Origin: Piper betle | Lineage: Eukaryota > Streptophyta > Magnoliopsida > Piperales > Piperaceae | DNA length: 64,000 nucleotides | Assembly: GCA_033002965.1 (NCBI GenBank) | Contig: JAURVB010002593.1 | Coordinates: forward strand, 25,892-89,891 | Reading direction: 5' to 3' | In this document: positions 13,101 through 28,100 of the stretch, in pieces | How positions within the stretch are numbered: the stretch's first letter is position 1 | Layout: each line of letters begins with the position of its first letter | Made by a program: the position numbers and the translations under genes | The notes under the pieces: generated by a model | Database searches by the model: none | What the model saw: only the letters and a program-made list of their open reading frames with translations | What the model was told of the DNA's origin: nothing

Positions 13101-16100
13101 ACTAGTTTGTTGGCAATCAGATGTAGAAATCGAAAGCTAATGTACAAATTGAAAGGAGACGATTTAAATTAAGCTTTTTTGGGAGGTGAGAAAAGTCTCA
13201 CGGCTTCTGACCACTAAAGGAAACTCTTTCCACAGTTTTGTAGTTGTGATGGAAGATCCAATCAGAAGATCAGCCATAGACAAGTTATTGGTTATTGGAG
13301 TGGGCACAACTGTCTTTCCTTTTGCCATATTGAGAAATATCTCCAAGGAAGACAGGAGGAAGTAGAGGTATAGAACCGAGATAGTTCCAAGAAAGACAGG
13401 AGGAAGTAAAGGTATAGAAACCAAGATAGTACAAAACAGATATACTACAAGGATTCACACCCACGACCCTAGCTCTGATACCATGTTCAAAAGCTTAAGT
13501 AGGTATACAAACATTAATAAGTTGGGAGAAAGAAGGTAAATCAATATGTTTTCACCGTCCTTGCCTTTACTATTTTATAGAAGTAAATCTGGTACAATTA
13601 TTCCCTGATTTCTAGGGATCATATGATAAAAACTACAATTCAAACACTTAAACTCCTAAAAACTGGTCAATACGACCAGTACACATCATAATGTAACATA
13701 CAACTTTGTAGTACATACTCCTATCATTCTAATAGTCATAAATGTATTTTTTAAAAACAAAAAATAAATAAATCACTTAACAAAAGTTACTCAGTTAAAC
13801 ATGCAAATAAAAACTTCCAATACCATAGAAAAATAAGTTCATAATATTTCATATAATCTTAACTTAATTGCAAATAATGAATCAATTAATTCTACATTGG
13901 TAAGAGAAATAATAAAAAAATAACAAATACTTTATACTTGGCAAAAAATTTACGATATATATATATATATATATATATTATAGATTTTTTAATATATATT
14001 ATATAATTTTTAATTAATTTCACTGTGTAGGCTAAATATTTAATGACATTGTTTATTTGTTTGTATTTAGCTTATATGAAATATTAATAATCTTATTCTA
14101 TCTCACCATCATGAGTTTGAGAAGCCATAATTATTGTTTTCTCAAAAGAATTGTCTTGCCATTTTTCTGATTTTTTTCCTTCCAATTCGCTTGATTTTCT
14201 AGAATCTAAAATTAAATGTCCCGTGAATCCAAAAACAATGCTTGACAACTAGAGTGTGGCTCAACTATCATTGGTTGTTTGCTTTTAGTACATTGGCCTA
14301 TACCAGTAGTGAGCAAGTGTAGGTCTCCGTCTAAAGGAGCCTTGAAGCTCATCCCTAGTTCCACAGTTTGTTGTACTTGAGGCTTTTGTTGATGTAGGAT
14401 AGCTACTGGCATCGTATGCAGTTTTGTCTCAATCGCTTGCACATTTGTCTTCATAGGCGTTTTCAGCCCTTCCAAAGAGTTGTTAAAACGTGGTTCATAC
14501 ACCAGTAATTCATATGCATCATTTGAAGCCATGACAAAACTTTTTTCCCTTTTGGTTTTTGCAGTTAACAGTATGTAATGTTGGCGGCATCTAGGACAGC
14601 AAAAGTAGGCGTGGCTGGATGGGGTATTGGATAGGATTGCTGCCGATGATTATGCCAACAATAACTGAAAGTTCGATTACCAGTTGAAGGGGACTTTGGC
14701 TCACAAGGAGTTGCCCAAAGAGAATTTCTCACATAATAGTTATGATACTCCTCTAGATTACTTAAGAAATTTATCAAACTATATATAAGAAACTAAAAGT
14801 TGAAAGAAAGGCATTGGAAGTCCCAAAAGCTACAATAACTCTTCATAAAACACGCCCACACTGTAGGCAGAAGTCTCTATTTATAGGCAACGCAGAAGAA
14901 GACTCAACTAGGCAAGTACTAACTAGCACAAAATAAATCCGAAAATACTGATATACTTCTTGATTAAAGCATACAAAAAAAAGGACACAAAGTAGAGAAC
15001 TTCATCATAAATAAGAAGACCAGAAATAAGACAACTAATAAGAGAGTTCCCAAATCAAGTACTAGAACTGGTTTTTGCCATGTTTTCCTTCTTCCAATTT
15101 CTAGGACATACTTGTTCGAAAGGTGTAACTTTTGCGATTGGATTAGAAGAATTATTAGGATGCACTGCATCAGCTTCCATATATGCTCCTGCATCATAAA
15201 CTAACCACTGGCTTTTTTCATTCATTGATAAACAACAACTACATTCATAGTGACGGAGGACAGACGCAAGAATTGAAGGGAAAATAGAATTTGGATGGAT
15301 AAAAGGGAGTAGAATAGAAGGTGAGAACCCAATAATTTAAGAGGTTGGAGAAGGAGATAGAGCGACAATTCACAAAGAATTTCATAGGGTTGGATGATGA
15401 AACTTAGATTCCACCAAAGTTCTCATTTTTCCCATTCATGATGGAAATCATAGGGCAACAAGTGGTTGGCCGATTTACCGTTTTACCGACCTTTTCAAAT
15501 TAAATTGAAATAAAATAGCTAAATTTTTTTGTTACCATTTAAAAAAATGATAAACTTTTGTACTGCTTTCATTTTAAAATAGTAATGGCAAAATCCTCTA
15601 CCATTACTGTATTACCAATTAATTGTTTTATTTAAAGATAGTTATTTATTTTTTGTAGTAAAAGTTTAATATTATTGATTTATAAAATTAAAAAATATTA
15701 CTATTAATATGTTTAATTAACAGTTTATATTATTATATTTTTAAAGGTTAGTTTAACATAAATATATGGTGAGGTTTTGTGAATTTGGCAGTTTTATGGG
15801 CTCAAATCAAAATTTACCGATTATTATCTGTTTATCGGCGGTCAAAACGGTCAAGAAAGCGATAAACGGTGCTGTAATGATAATTGGTCGAAAAAGTGGT
15901 CAGTGGTAACAGCAAATACCAGAAGCACACCGGTTATAGCCCTAATAAAAAATACGAAAACTCCCTTAACATAATCAAACTAATAAAATAGAAAGTCATT
16001 TATTTAAATAGACTAATATAAATCAAAATTGTCTTGCGTCATATAACAACTATTTATAATAAAACCTATGATGCATAATGGCCTTACAACTTATTTTTTC

Positions 16101-19100
16101 TTACTTTTCAATACCTTAATAGGCTTATTTACCCTAAACCACGCCCGAATGGGCTTATTTATTTACACCTAACAAGATCATCCTTAAAAAGTGATTAACC
16201 AAGTTGTAAGGTCAAACAGACCATCACCACTTCTATAATAGGCATCCCATAGAAGTACTAGAAGTAAGACTATCCTTTCTTATCTTTGGGTGTTCACGAA
16301 CAATTATAGATATTGACAAATGATGTAAAGGATAATAATGACCACCTAACAAACCTCCTAAATGGATGTATATGGACTTCAAATAAATTGGCTCACAATC
16401 CCGATGAAAAAGATGTATATAGACAGGTAAAGTCAAACTATATTCTAACTAATCATTGGCATTTCACTAGGTCAAAATAACTTTGCACCAAATTTTGGCT
16501 TCAGCCAAAACAACGGAATGATAATTACTAACTACTCCAAGATAAATATAAAAGACCATTGAAAAAAACAAAACTCAAATCCAAATATTTAGCAACTAGA
16601 TACATAAAAAAGGCCAATCGATACCAACAATTTACTAACAAGCTAACAAAAACAAAAGCAGAACATATTTTGTATCCAATAAATAATTTTAATATATGTC
16701 AAAATGAAATAACATGACAGCATCTTAAATAGATGACATTCCGAAAGCAAATCTCACTGATATAAACACATCACCCACTATAAAAAACCTTTAAAGACAA
16801 TGAATCTTCAATAAAAGAAACAGACAAACCTCGAGAAACAGTCACTGACACCATTTGATATAAATTTGCCATCTGCAACCTTTCCATATAAAAATCGCTG
16901 CTTCTCAATTTCAAGTTTAGCTAAAGAAGGACCTCTAAGACACTTGCTACTGGAGTTAGCCAGTAATTTCTGTAGAAGAACCAACACAGTTTCCATGCGA
17001 GCGTCAAACTGCAAAGCGGAATTGAGAACTGACACTCATCACGAAGTAGAGGATTCATAATAAAATAAGCACACATTTGTTGTCTACTTACATCTTGCAA
17101 GAGTGATGTTTTCCTCGAATTAGTATCTTTGACAAAATTCAACAGGCAACTATCCTCCAGTACTGACCCTAAGTAATGAAGAAAGGACTGCCAATCATCT
17201 GGGCTGTAGATGCACCATCATGCATAAAAAAATAAAAATAAGAAACTACAATGACACTCATGCCAAATATTTATTAGAATGCAGTCATCCTTTGCAGTCA
17301 AACATAGACAAAAGCATCACAACCCAATCAAGTTTGTCACTTCCTTGTCATCTAAGCGCTTTCTAAAAATCCTATGAAATTTAGAGATCGTGTTTATCTC
17401 TTACTTGGCATTTTAGTTTTTCCTATAAATTCTATGAAACTTAGAGACTCTTCCAACATCAGGTATTGTTAAGAAAGCTGCAGTAGCATTCAAGCATGAG
17501 CTCTCACACAAAAACAAAAGAAGTGCTTAAAACTGAAGAAGTTGAAGGCATAGATGTCAATACCTAAGACTTGCTATGGGGACTATTATCATCTTTATGC
17601 ACTTAATCCCCAATAATTGGGGCTATGGTTACAAAAAGGACCATTGCTTAAATCAATGCAGACTATTTTGCATATCTTATTCTAGATAATTCATGTACAA
17701 TAGAATTTATCCTTCGATTTAGAAGCAGCTCCACAACCACTCCACTGATAAATAGTTTATAAAGGATCTGCAATTTTATCAGATGACTACCTTTTCTTTA
17801 TGACTAGTTTAAGAGCTTGAAATGCTCGCCGTCTCTCCCATTAAGCAAAGAAGTTAGATGCCTCTAACCTAGCAATTCAAAAAAATATGACTCTCCTTAG
17901 TCTATGCTTCAAACTCATACCAACAGAAACAAGTGTCATATCAAAATCTTTCATGTGTCAAACCCTCTATTCAGCTTCCTTTGATCTTCATGGGCAACTT
18001 AAACTGTATTAGAAGTAATAACGACCGTCTGAGTGGTGTTGATGTTCCCCATTGGCATCTTGAAGAATTTAATAATTTTATCCCTTCAATAGATCTCATT
18101 GATATTCCTTAAAATTCTAATTTTATGTAAAGTAACAAGCATATTGAAGACACTATTGTTTACAAGAAACTTGATAGAGGCCTTCACAATAATCTCTGGT
18201 CGATGAAATTTCCCAACGGGAATATCAATTGTCTAATTCCAGGATCCTCCGATCATTTTCCTATTTTCTTTAAGCTCGAGGAGCGTTCGTCCTTTGGTTC
18301 AAAACCATTCCACTTATTTACTATCTTATGTAACTTAAAGATGCCTCAATCAAGGCCATCGTTCAACATTCATGGTCCGCTAACATTATTGAAAATCCTC
18401 AATTTATTCTCTTTCAAAAGTTCGAAGGTGTTAAAGCGGCCTTAAAACTTAAATATTGAGGTTTTTAACAAATGTAATGTGAGATTGAGCAACGCTTAAA
18501 TACTCCTCCAAGATGCCCAACAAATGCTCTCCATGGATCCTACAAACACTTCATTGCTTCAAAACGACAAATTGGCCCGTCTCATTTGCTTCAAGAGGAA
18601 AGACATTGAAAAAAAATCCAATAGTTAGAAATCTAGAGTAAATTGGCTAAGAGAAGGGGATAAAAATTCTCAGTTCTTGCACTTCATGGTTGTCCCTCAC
18701 ATCCAAAGAAATCATATTTATGAGATTGTGGATCTACGTGGGAAGAAACTTTTCGATCCTCATGCTATTAGGATTGAAGCCTCACAAATAGATACTCTCT
18801 TTGTGAGGCTTGCCTAGAAGTTAGAGACCATTTATTTTTTGAATGATCTTATAATAAACAAGTTTAGAGGTTGCTCCTTTAAAAATGTCACATGCTCCAT
18901 CAAGTCAACACCTTCAATGAAAAGATAAATTTGCTTCTAACCTTTTGTTTGTAAAACAAGCATGCAAGTCTCCTTCTGAATCCCCTTTTTGTTGCCTGTC
19001 CCTTACATTTGGTATGAGCGAAATAAAAAAATATTTGAAAATCTCAAAATGCATTATGGTTCATTGGTGCTATCTATTATTTCTTAAGCTCAACTTGCTT

Positions 19101-22100
19101 CGAAAGCCTTAAATTACAAACAGAAAATTATTGATCATTGTAATTTCCTTCTAGACTTTTGAATGTAACCCTGTAAAAACTCTTTAAAACCCTTTTCCCT
19201 TTTGTATTTCTTTGCCTTTTTAGGGGTTCTTCAAAGATTTGTTTACCCCTTCATCTTTTAACCTTCCTTCATCTATTCCTTTTTGACACAAGTTGAATCA
19301 TGAACAAACTTCTATGTTGACTTGTAAAATTAGCTAACTAGGAAATTGAAGTAATTACCTTTAGTGCCCAAAATAATAAAGCACCGACCCATATGGTTTC
19401 ATTAAAGAATTTTTTCATTTCTTCTAGGATATTGTTGGTAAAGATCTTATATTGGTCATCAAGCACTTCTTCGAACAAGGTAAACTACTCGGGACACTAA
19501 ACCACTGCAGCTTTTTCCTCATTCCAAAAACTCCATATGCTAAATCTTTTGAGCAGTTTAGGTCTATTTCTCTATGAAACTTCATCTATAAATGCAACTC
19601 CAAAATTATAACTCCTTGGCTTGCTCTCATTTTGCCTTCTTAGATTAGCTCAAACCAAACCAGTCAACATTCTTGAAGGATAGGTTCATAAATGAAAATA
19701 TTTTATTGGCCCAAGAACTAATGAGGAATTTCCATCACTCAAGGGGGCCAAAAAGGTTTTGTATCAAGGTTAATTTGAGAAAGGCCTTTGATAAAGTTCG
19801 ATAGGATTTCCTATTTTTAATCCTTCACAATTTGGGGTTCTACAATACTTGAATTTATTGGACTTCTGAATGTGTCACCACTCCATCTTTTAGTGTTATG
19901 ATAAATAGAAGCAATTTCGAATTTTTCGAAAGCAAAAGTGGTCTCTGTCAAGGTTGTCCTCTTTCGCCGCTCTTCATTTTTTGTATGAAAGCACCCTCAA
20001 TTATGCTTCTAAAGTATTAGAAGGCCTTATCATTCATCCTAAGACAAGGAATGCTCCAAATGTCTCTCACTTACAGTTTGACGACGATCTCTAGATTTTC
20101 TCCGAAGACCTCTCTCGGCACAGCATATAAAATCTTCCTTGCATGACTTTGGTACCTTCTCGGGTTAAAAGCAAATATTATAAAAAGATCATATTCTTCT
20201 CCCATGCTTACATCCATAAAGAATACATTAATAGTTTGTTTAGCTATCACATTGGAGTGCTCCCTATTCGTTATTTAGTTCTGCCTCTTAGTTCAAAGAA
20301 ACTTCTTATTCTATGTGATTCCACTTATTGATAAGATCAGAACTAAGATTCAATGATGAAAATCATATCTACTATCTTATGCCGGCCGCCTCGAACTCTT
20401 AAAATCTTTCCTCAATATCATGTCTCACTATTAGACCTCCACTTTCACACTTTCAAAACGTGTCATAAAACTCATTACTAAATTGTTCTCTTCGTCCTCG
20501 TAGGGAGAGAACATTGATGTCAGGGGATTTCTATAATATTAGTTGGATGCAGATTTGCAAGCCTTTATCGGAAAGTGACCTTGGTATTCAAGATATTTTT
20601 GAGGCTAACAAAGTTGTTTTGGCAAGTGTTAACAAATAAAAATAATTTGCAGGTGAAGTGGATTCATGGAATTTATTTACATGGTGGATCTATAAGGACT
20701 ATGTGCACAAATTGTGGGTCTCACACTTTAGAACAACATTATTTCCTTAAAAGAAAAAATAGCCCATGGTTGTTTCTATAAAATTGGCAATCACTTAAAT
20801 TCACCCTTGACTTAATCATTGCCCCCTTATCCAAAAGCTCAGTCATTGGACTATTGCAATTCTTGGAGGAAGCACCTCCCACATTATATCTTAATCCACC
20901 ATTCAAGGTTCTTAGGCACTCATCTGACACTACAAGCAAAAAAAAACTCTAAACTTTTTAAATAAAAATACTCCTTTCTTATTTCATGTGGATGATAACA
21001 TGGGGTGCTTATCTTCTACAAGAAGAATTTTCTTTCAAGAGGTGTTAAAATTTCTTAAGACTTCCTTCTCCAAGAGTGTCATGACATCCTCTTGTTTGAT
21101 CTAAATACCGAACAGACTAGCGTGCATTTATTATTTGGTTGGTCATGTCAAAAGGGATCTTAACTCTAAACAATCTTCAAAAGAAAGGATTTCATCTCTC
21201 TAATAGATACTCTCTTTGTGAAGCTTGCCTAGAAAGTAGAGACCATTTACTCTTTGAGTGTTCTTATACTAAACAAGTTTGAAAGCTAGTCCTTCAAAAA
21301 TGTCCCATGCTCCATCAAGTCAACACCTTCGATGAAGAGATAAATTTGCTTCTAACCTTTTGTTTACAAAATAAGCATGCAAGTCTCCTAAAACCCCTTT
21401 TTCTTGTCTGTCTCTTATATTTAGTAGGAGCAAAATAAAAGAATATTTGAAAATTTCAAAATGCATCATGGTTCGTTGGCGCTATCCATTATTTCTTAAG
21501 CTCAACTTGCTCCGAAAGCCCTCAACGACAAACAAAAAATTATTGATCATTGTGATTTCTTTCTTGACTTTTGGATATAACTCTGTAAAAACTCTTTAAA
21601 ATCATTTTCCCCATTGTATTTCTTTCCCTCTTTAGGGGTGTCGGTTCTTGAACTGAAATTTTACTTAAAAGATAAAAAGGCTTGCAGATTTACATTTGTT
21701 AGCAATCAAATAATTACATTTGTAATATGAATTCACCATCATGTAGCAACAAAATACAAATTTCAAAGTAAATTGATAATTATTGTTGCCTTTTAATGTA
21801 TAATTTGTAGCTCATCTTCACAACCCAAATATCACATCAAATTATAGGGCTCTATACACGATTTTTCAAGACTTCATTACACAATCTTTTATAATTGTTA
21901 GAGTTCAGGAATTGATGACTCAAAATGAAGTCACCAAGGCTAATTAGCCTCTTTTTATAACTTAAAAACAGTTACAACAACTACATAACACAAGGATTGC
22001 ACCATGTGAATCTCCTCCAATATCTCCTAACTAAAAAGAGATCCTATACAACTAATAAAAGGTGTACATATAACAAACACGTAGATAAGATACTCTAATT

Positions 22101-25100
22101 GATACTCAAACAGCTCACAAGATAATATCACATATCACAGCAATATCTAACACTCCCCCTCAAGCTAGGGAGGGATATCCACCAAGCATAGCTTGGACTT
22201 TAACCTTTTGGTGATGAATAATAGATAATGCTTTAGTCATTATGTCTGCAACTTGAGCAGGCGAGGTTGTATACTCCAAAGAAATAATGTTCTCCTTACT
22301 TTATCTCGAATTAAATCACAATCCAATTCAATGTGCTTGGTCTTCTCATGGAAAATAGGGTTATTCACAATATGTATGGCAGCCTTAGTATCTCACCAAA
22401 GTGTTATTGCTTCCGAAATTGGAAACTAATTTCTCTAAGAAAGACTTCATCCAAACCATCTCGGTAGTTGCTTAAGCAACTGCCCTATATCAGCTTATGC
22501 TGAAGATGTGGCCACTACATACTACTTTTCACTCTTCCACACAACAAGGTTTCCACCTAGTTTAATACAATAGCTAGATGTAGACCTATCAAATGGTGAT
22601 CCAGCCTGGTCAGCATCCACGAAACCTTGAATATCCAGACTGTTTCCCATATTGTGCTTGGTATACAATAGACCTTTCTCATTATGCCATTCCAATGTGG
22701 CATTCTAGGACGTGCATGAATTGGCTGACCATGGTCATTGTAAGAGAGTCACCATTAAGTAAATCAATTTCACAACCAATCATCTGTACCTGCTAACAGC
22801 CTCAAAGGTTTCCCCTTCATCTGGCTGGAGTTTAATACCAACTTCCAAGGGTGATTCTGCTGGTTTGGCATTTATAGTTCCCGTTTCCTTTAGCATGTCA
22901 AGCACATATTTTCTTTGGCTCAAGGAAAGTCCTTGTTGGTTCCTTAAAACCTCAATTCCAAGGAAGTAATGTAGTTGACCTAAATCCTTAGTCTGCAAGC
23001 TGGACCTTAACCATCCATTAGTTTCCTGAATACCGCAACTATTACTCCGGGAAAGAACTATGTCATCTACATAGAATATTAAAACAACACACCCCTTTGA
23101 AGTCTTCTTAATAAACATATCTTTTGAATATAAATCTAATAGGGTGGTACTAAACTTCTCAAACCAGACTTGTGGAGATTGTTTGAAGCCACAAAGAAAC
23201 TTCCGAAGATAGCAAACTTTGCTACACTCCCCCAGCAACAAAACCAAGGGTGGTTTCATAAAACTTCCTCATGTAGATCCCCTTCTACAAAAGTATTAGA
23301 CACGTCTAGTTGATGAAGAGCCAGCCAAAATTAACAACCAAGGAGACTAGGATTTTAAATAAATTCAATTTAGCGACCAGAGAAAGTGTTAGTGTAATCC
23401 AAGCCATAGGTCTGACTGTAAACTTTAGCTACTAGACGTGCTTTGAATCTATCCAAGGTGCCATTAGGTTTTAGCATGACTTTGTACACCCATGGACATT
23501 TAACCACTTGCCGCTAGGAAGGTCTGCCAGATCCCAATTATGGCTACATTGAAGAGCTGCAATTTCTTCCTCATTGCCTGTTTCCACTTTAGATCCTTCA
23601 CGGCTGCTATCTGTAGGGACACTGATCTGAGAGAAATTGTTCATGTGAGCGGTGGAAGAACTAGGTTCCATACCTATGTCAAGGTCAGTGGGAGTGATGG
23701 AGTCCCCTTTATGTTTGTGAGTGTTGACTAGCGGAGGATCAATAAATTTATTGGTGGAAGCGAGTGGGATTGAAGGAGGATCAGTATGTTGACATCTTGT
23801 ATACAAAAGGGCGGGGGGGTTTCTCCAAATCTTTGAGTAGTAGAATTAGATAGATCCAAACCTGAGATGGGAAGACTTGGTTGAATAGTAGAAACAGAAG
23901 CAGGTACAGTAGACTTGGTTGAATAGTGGGATGTCCTTGAAGAAGCTGACATCTATAGAAGTGAAGGTTTTCCTAAGAGAAGGCATACCCTTTCTGATGT
24001 CTAGGGTACCCTAAGAATGCACATTTCAGGGATTTAGCAGACAGTTTATTCTCTTCCTAGAATTTAGAACATGGGCAAAGCACACACAACAAATGTCTTA
24101 AAATTGATCGGAAGCAATGGTTTACCAGAAAAGATCAACTGAGATGGTATATCATTGTTTAAGGGCACACTAGGCATTCGGTTGATCAAGTAGCATGCTG
24201 AAAGAAGAGCTTCAGGTCAGAGGTGTTTAGCAACACATATATGGCTCAACATGTGACCTGAAGGAGATGTCTATGTTTTCGTTCAGCAACTCCATCTCGC
24301 TTTGGAGTATAGGCACACGAGGTCTCATGAATGATGTTGTGAGAGTCACAATATTGTTTAAATTGTGAAGAAGTGTATTCTAGGGCATTGTCTGATCTTA
24401 ATATTTTCATTCATTAAGGATATAAACTTGGAGAAAACTTCACTTCATTCTTTTATTAAATACAACTAAGTCATGCAGCTGTATTCTTCAATGAAGAGTA
24501 CATAATATTTAAACTGATCATGATTAGGGACAGCTAGGGTTACTCAAACATCCGGATGAACTAACTAAAACATCTTATTTGATCTAGACCAAGAACACAA
24601 GGGTAAGAAAGCACGACTATGCTTGGACAACTCGCAAGACTCACACCTAAGTTGTGAAACAGTCTGCAAAGTGGGAACCATTAGCTTGAGCTTATTCAAC
24701 TTGGGGTGACCTACGCGAAGATGCCCCTCAAAAGCTTTGGAGGAAGATGATCCAAGGCTGGCCTTTGATGACATATGGTGAAGGGAGTGTGTAGATAGTA
24801 GAGACTTCCATCACTCAAGCCACAACCAATCTCCTTCTTGGTCGTTGTATCCTGTAAAACACAATATGCAGAGCTGAATAGGACTTGACACATACAAGTG
24901 GAACATAGCTTTTTGACAGATAGGAGATTCATGGGAAATGAGGGAACTAAAAGCACATCATGGATGCATAGATTTGGATTGATCGGTACGCTCCCTTTTC
25001 CCATTGCAAGGACTTTACTACCATCAGTTAAACTAACAAATAGTGGACAACAAAACGGAGAATAAAAGACAAATAGATGAGATGAACTGGTCATGTGATC

Positions 25101-28100
25101 TGTAGCCCCAAAATCGATAAGCCATTTACCCAGTGATGAAGGAGTATGTGATATAATTGAGTTAGCAAGGACTACAGAGGGCAGAGAGACATCACTGTGA
25201 GCCAGCTTGAGGAGGTGCTCAAAGTCCTCATGACTGAGGGTAACATTGGCAGGTGTAGTTGGGGCAAAGGTAATGCATTCAGCTGCTGAGGCATTATTGG
25301 TGGAAGAAGCATTCAACATAGGATCCTTCTTGGTAGCCCAGTCAGGCTTCCTATGCTTCTTCCAACACTTATCCTCACTATGTCCCTCCTTTTGATAGAA
25401 ATCACATTGTCCATCTTCTTCTCGCCAATCATTCAACCACCTCCTCTTCATGATGAACCACTTCCTCTCCCCTTCCCCTTGTAGGACTAAGGCAACACTT
25501 CCATAATGGTCTTCAGTTTGGTCAGCTTCCACAAGTATCCTTGACAACCAAGAAAGGTGGCATTGAGGGTAGGCAAATCAGCACCAGTCACAATCTGATT
25601 TTTAGCAGCATCATACTGAGGTCCAAGGGCAGTAAGAAAGGAGAACTTTTAGCTCCTCTCGTTGACGCTTCCAAGTGGTGAGATCCCCAGGGTATGGCTG
25701 GGTAGATTTAATTCCTCTCATTTAGACTTCACAAAACTATAGTGTTCAGGAAGTGGTCAAGTGCCTTGTTTGGGAAGGAAGTTGTCCTCACACAACTCAT
25801 AAATCCTCTGAATATTGTCATCCAGCCCATAAGTATCCTTACCTGAAATCCGTATTGCATAAGCAGTTTGTAATAGCATCGCATCACAACTCACATGACG
25901 TTCCATGCTATTCCATAGCCAAGGCCCAAGGCCTCACTTGGGCATCCTCCTTAGCCCAAACTAAACTTGAAACCTCTGGTTTATCCTCCTCAATATATTT
26001 CAGCTTCTCCTTTGAGACAAGGAAGGTCTTAAAAAACAGCTAACGAGGAGAGATAATTTTTGGAACCAGAGAGTTTTGACGAGATGGATGAACTATTAAG
26101 AAGTTCAGCGATGGAGATCGTAAGGTATCAGAGGAAGAGATAATGGGCTTCTCCATTGTCGCCATGAAAACACTTGGTGGAGTACATAGGGCTCGGCAAT
26201 ACAAAACAAGGAGGGGATAAGTGGGAATACTAAAGACACAACCACAAGCAAGGAGAAGAAAAACTGGTGACAAGAATACAATAAAAAGTCACAGATCTAA
26301 CAGGATCATTTGCTCTCATACCATGTTAGATTTCAAGGAATTGTTAACACAAAATGAAGTCACCAAGGCTAATTAGCCTCTTCTTATAACTTAAAAATAA
26401 TTACAACAACTACATAACACAAGGGATTAAACCATGTGAATCTCCTCCAATATCTCCTAACTAACAGGATATCCTTATACAACTAATACAAGTTGTACAT
26501 ATAACAAACACGTACATAAGATACCCTAATTAATACTCAAACATCACAAATGATAACATCACATATCAAAGCAATATCTAACAATAATCTAATAGAATCT
26601 AAGCATTTTCTCATCTTCAATGCACCACACATTCAAAAAAAAAAAGCAGATTTCAGCTTTATTTACATGGATAATATCTATAACAAATTTAATAAATAAT
26701 TCAAACTTCAAAACAGCCAAGAAACAGTCAACATCAAAATACACCTTACTGTGTAACATAAACTCAAACACTTCTAACACTAATTATAAATGTTATTTGG
26801 AAAACATTTTTCATATTAACTTTAATAAAAACATTGCGTATAAGTTGTGGCTCAATTTGTGAAAGTCGATCAAACAAGACCAGCTTTGTCAATTTCACTA
26901 CAACTCTTAGTCTGCAATATTCTCTCTTTCATAGAAAACATACAAATATGCCACAAACTAGGAACAGAAAAGGAAGATGGCCATATTCCATTCCTTTGAG
27001 ACCACCAACTTGGCTTTTGGCAATCTCTTCCCATGTGCTAGCTACGCACTAATCTTAGCATTCTCCTGGTGTTTAAAATCATGGTGATCCGAGAAGTGCC
27101 TCGCATACGCCTTCAATGCATAATGCTAATATAATCAAAACTCACAAGGAAGCCCTCCAAAAATTTTGTACGGAATATTTTTGTGATTGCTTCACCTGAA
27201 ACAGAATCTTATCGACTCAAAATATAGGAACCACAGACCTACTTGGAACAGGATATGAACTTTTAATTTGATTTGGAAACAAGTTAAAGGATAGGAAACC
27301 AACCATGCAAAGAATTATATCGCAATTATGGACATAATCAAGCAGCAAAAGGCATCAGTAAGAAAATGTGGACACTGACTTTCAAAGGCACAAATAGCAT
27401 CGCACCAATTTCAGAGTATCAATTCAAGGAGGTTTCAACTAACTACATATTGGACATAACCTCATTAAAAATCCTGCCATCACCGTTGGTAAAAAGAAGG
27501 GTTAGGAAATTGAGAGTTATTACATTTGAAATGCAATAGCATTTTCTTCGAGGCAGAAGACAACTTTCAGGGATCCGATTTAGGAACAGAAGCCAAAGAA
27601 GTTTACAGCCACAATGCCCATTTCTCAGAATAATGTGAACAGGAATGACCAAAAGAGTATCGCTTGATTCTGATAGAAATGATGAAAAAAACAAAAAAAC
27701 AAAAGCTAAGCAAAAAAACAAAAAACAAAAACAAAGCCAGAAACAAACAAACAAACAATCTGATCACTCTTAACGGTATATTCAAGCCAAAGCTTTGCCT
27801 TGATGGAAAATTTTCAAGAAGTAGCTATTTGTGATATTTCTCCCTAAAAAATAAGGAGGTTAGTGGCATAATTTTGTCAAATCGGAAATACCAATCTTTG
27901 CATTCAACAGAGTAAAAAACAAAAGAGAAATCAGAAAATATGTAACCAACCAATTTTATACACACCTCGAATCTAAAACACTTAAAAAGGCCTCAGCGGC
28001 TGCGACATAATCACCAGCACGAGCAAGGAGCATCCCCTGTCAACTTAAAAGTCAAACAATACAATAATTGCAAATAATATTTAGAAAATATAATACAGTC

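Larger units (their letters stand above)
21891..26588 (-). mobile_element. Complete Ty1/copia retrotransposon with ATAAT target duplication (dead)
   Basis: Two LTRs (21896-22152 and 26324-26583) both begin TGTTAGA and end TCTAACA on the plus strand. They are flanked by identical 5-bp ATAAT (21891-21895 and 26584-26588). On the coding (minus) strand the PBS TGGTATGAGAGC (26323-26312) directly follows the 5' LTR and the purine tract AGCTTGAGGGGGAG (22166-22153) directly precedes the 3' LTR. The order gag, protease, integrase, RT, RNase H fits copia. Many stops, a lost cysteine in the knuckle and a changed protease active site show it is inactive. The LTRs differ by many substitutions and small indels, so the insertion is not recent. 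It lies in NAA25 intron 7 in the same orientation as the gene. Confidence 0.93.

Noticed and set aside
15452..15945. hAT-like miniature transposon with TAGGGC/GCCCTA ends
   Set aside because: Only six bases of the termini agree and no 8-bp target duplication was found.
27443..27785. Phe/Leu-rich minus-strand frames that look like membrane segments
   Set aside because: They read an A-rich tract in reverse; no partner exons or homology.
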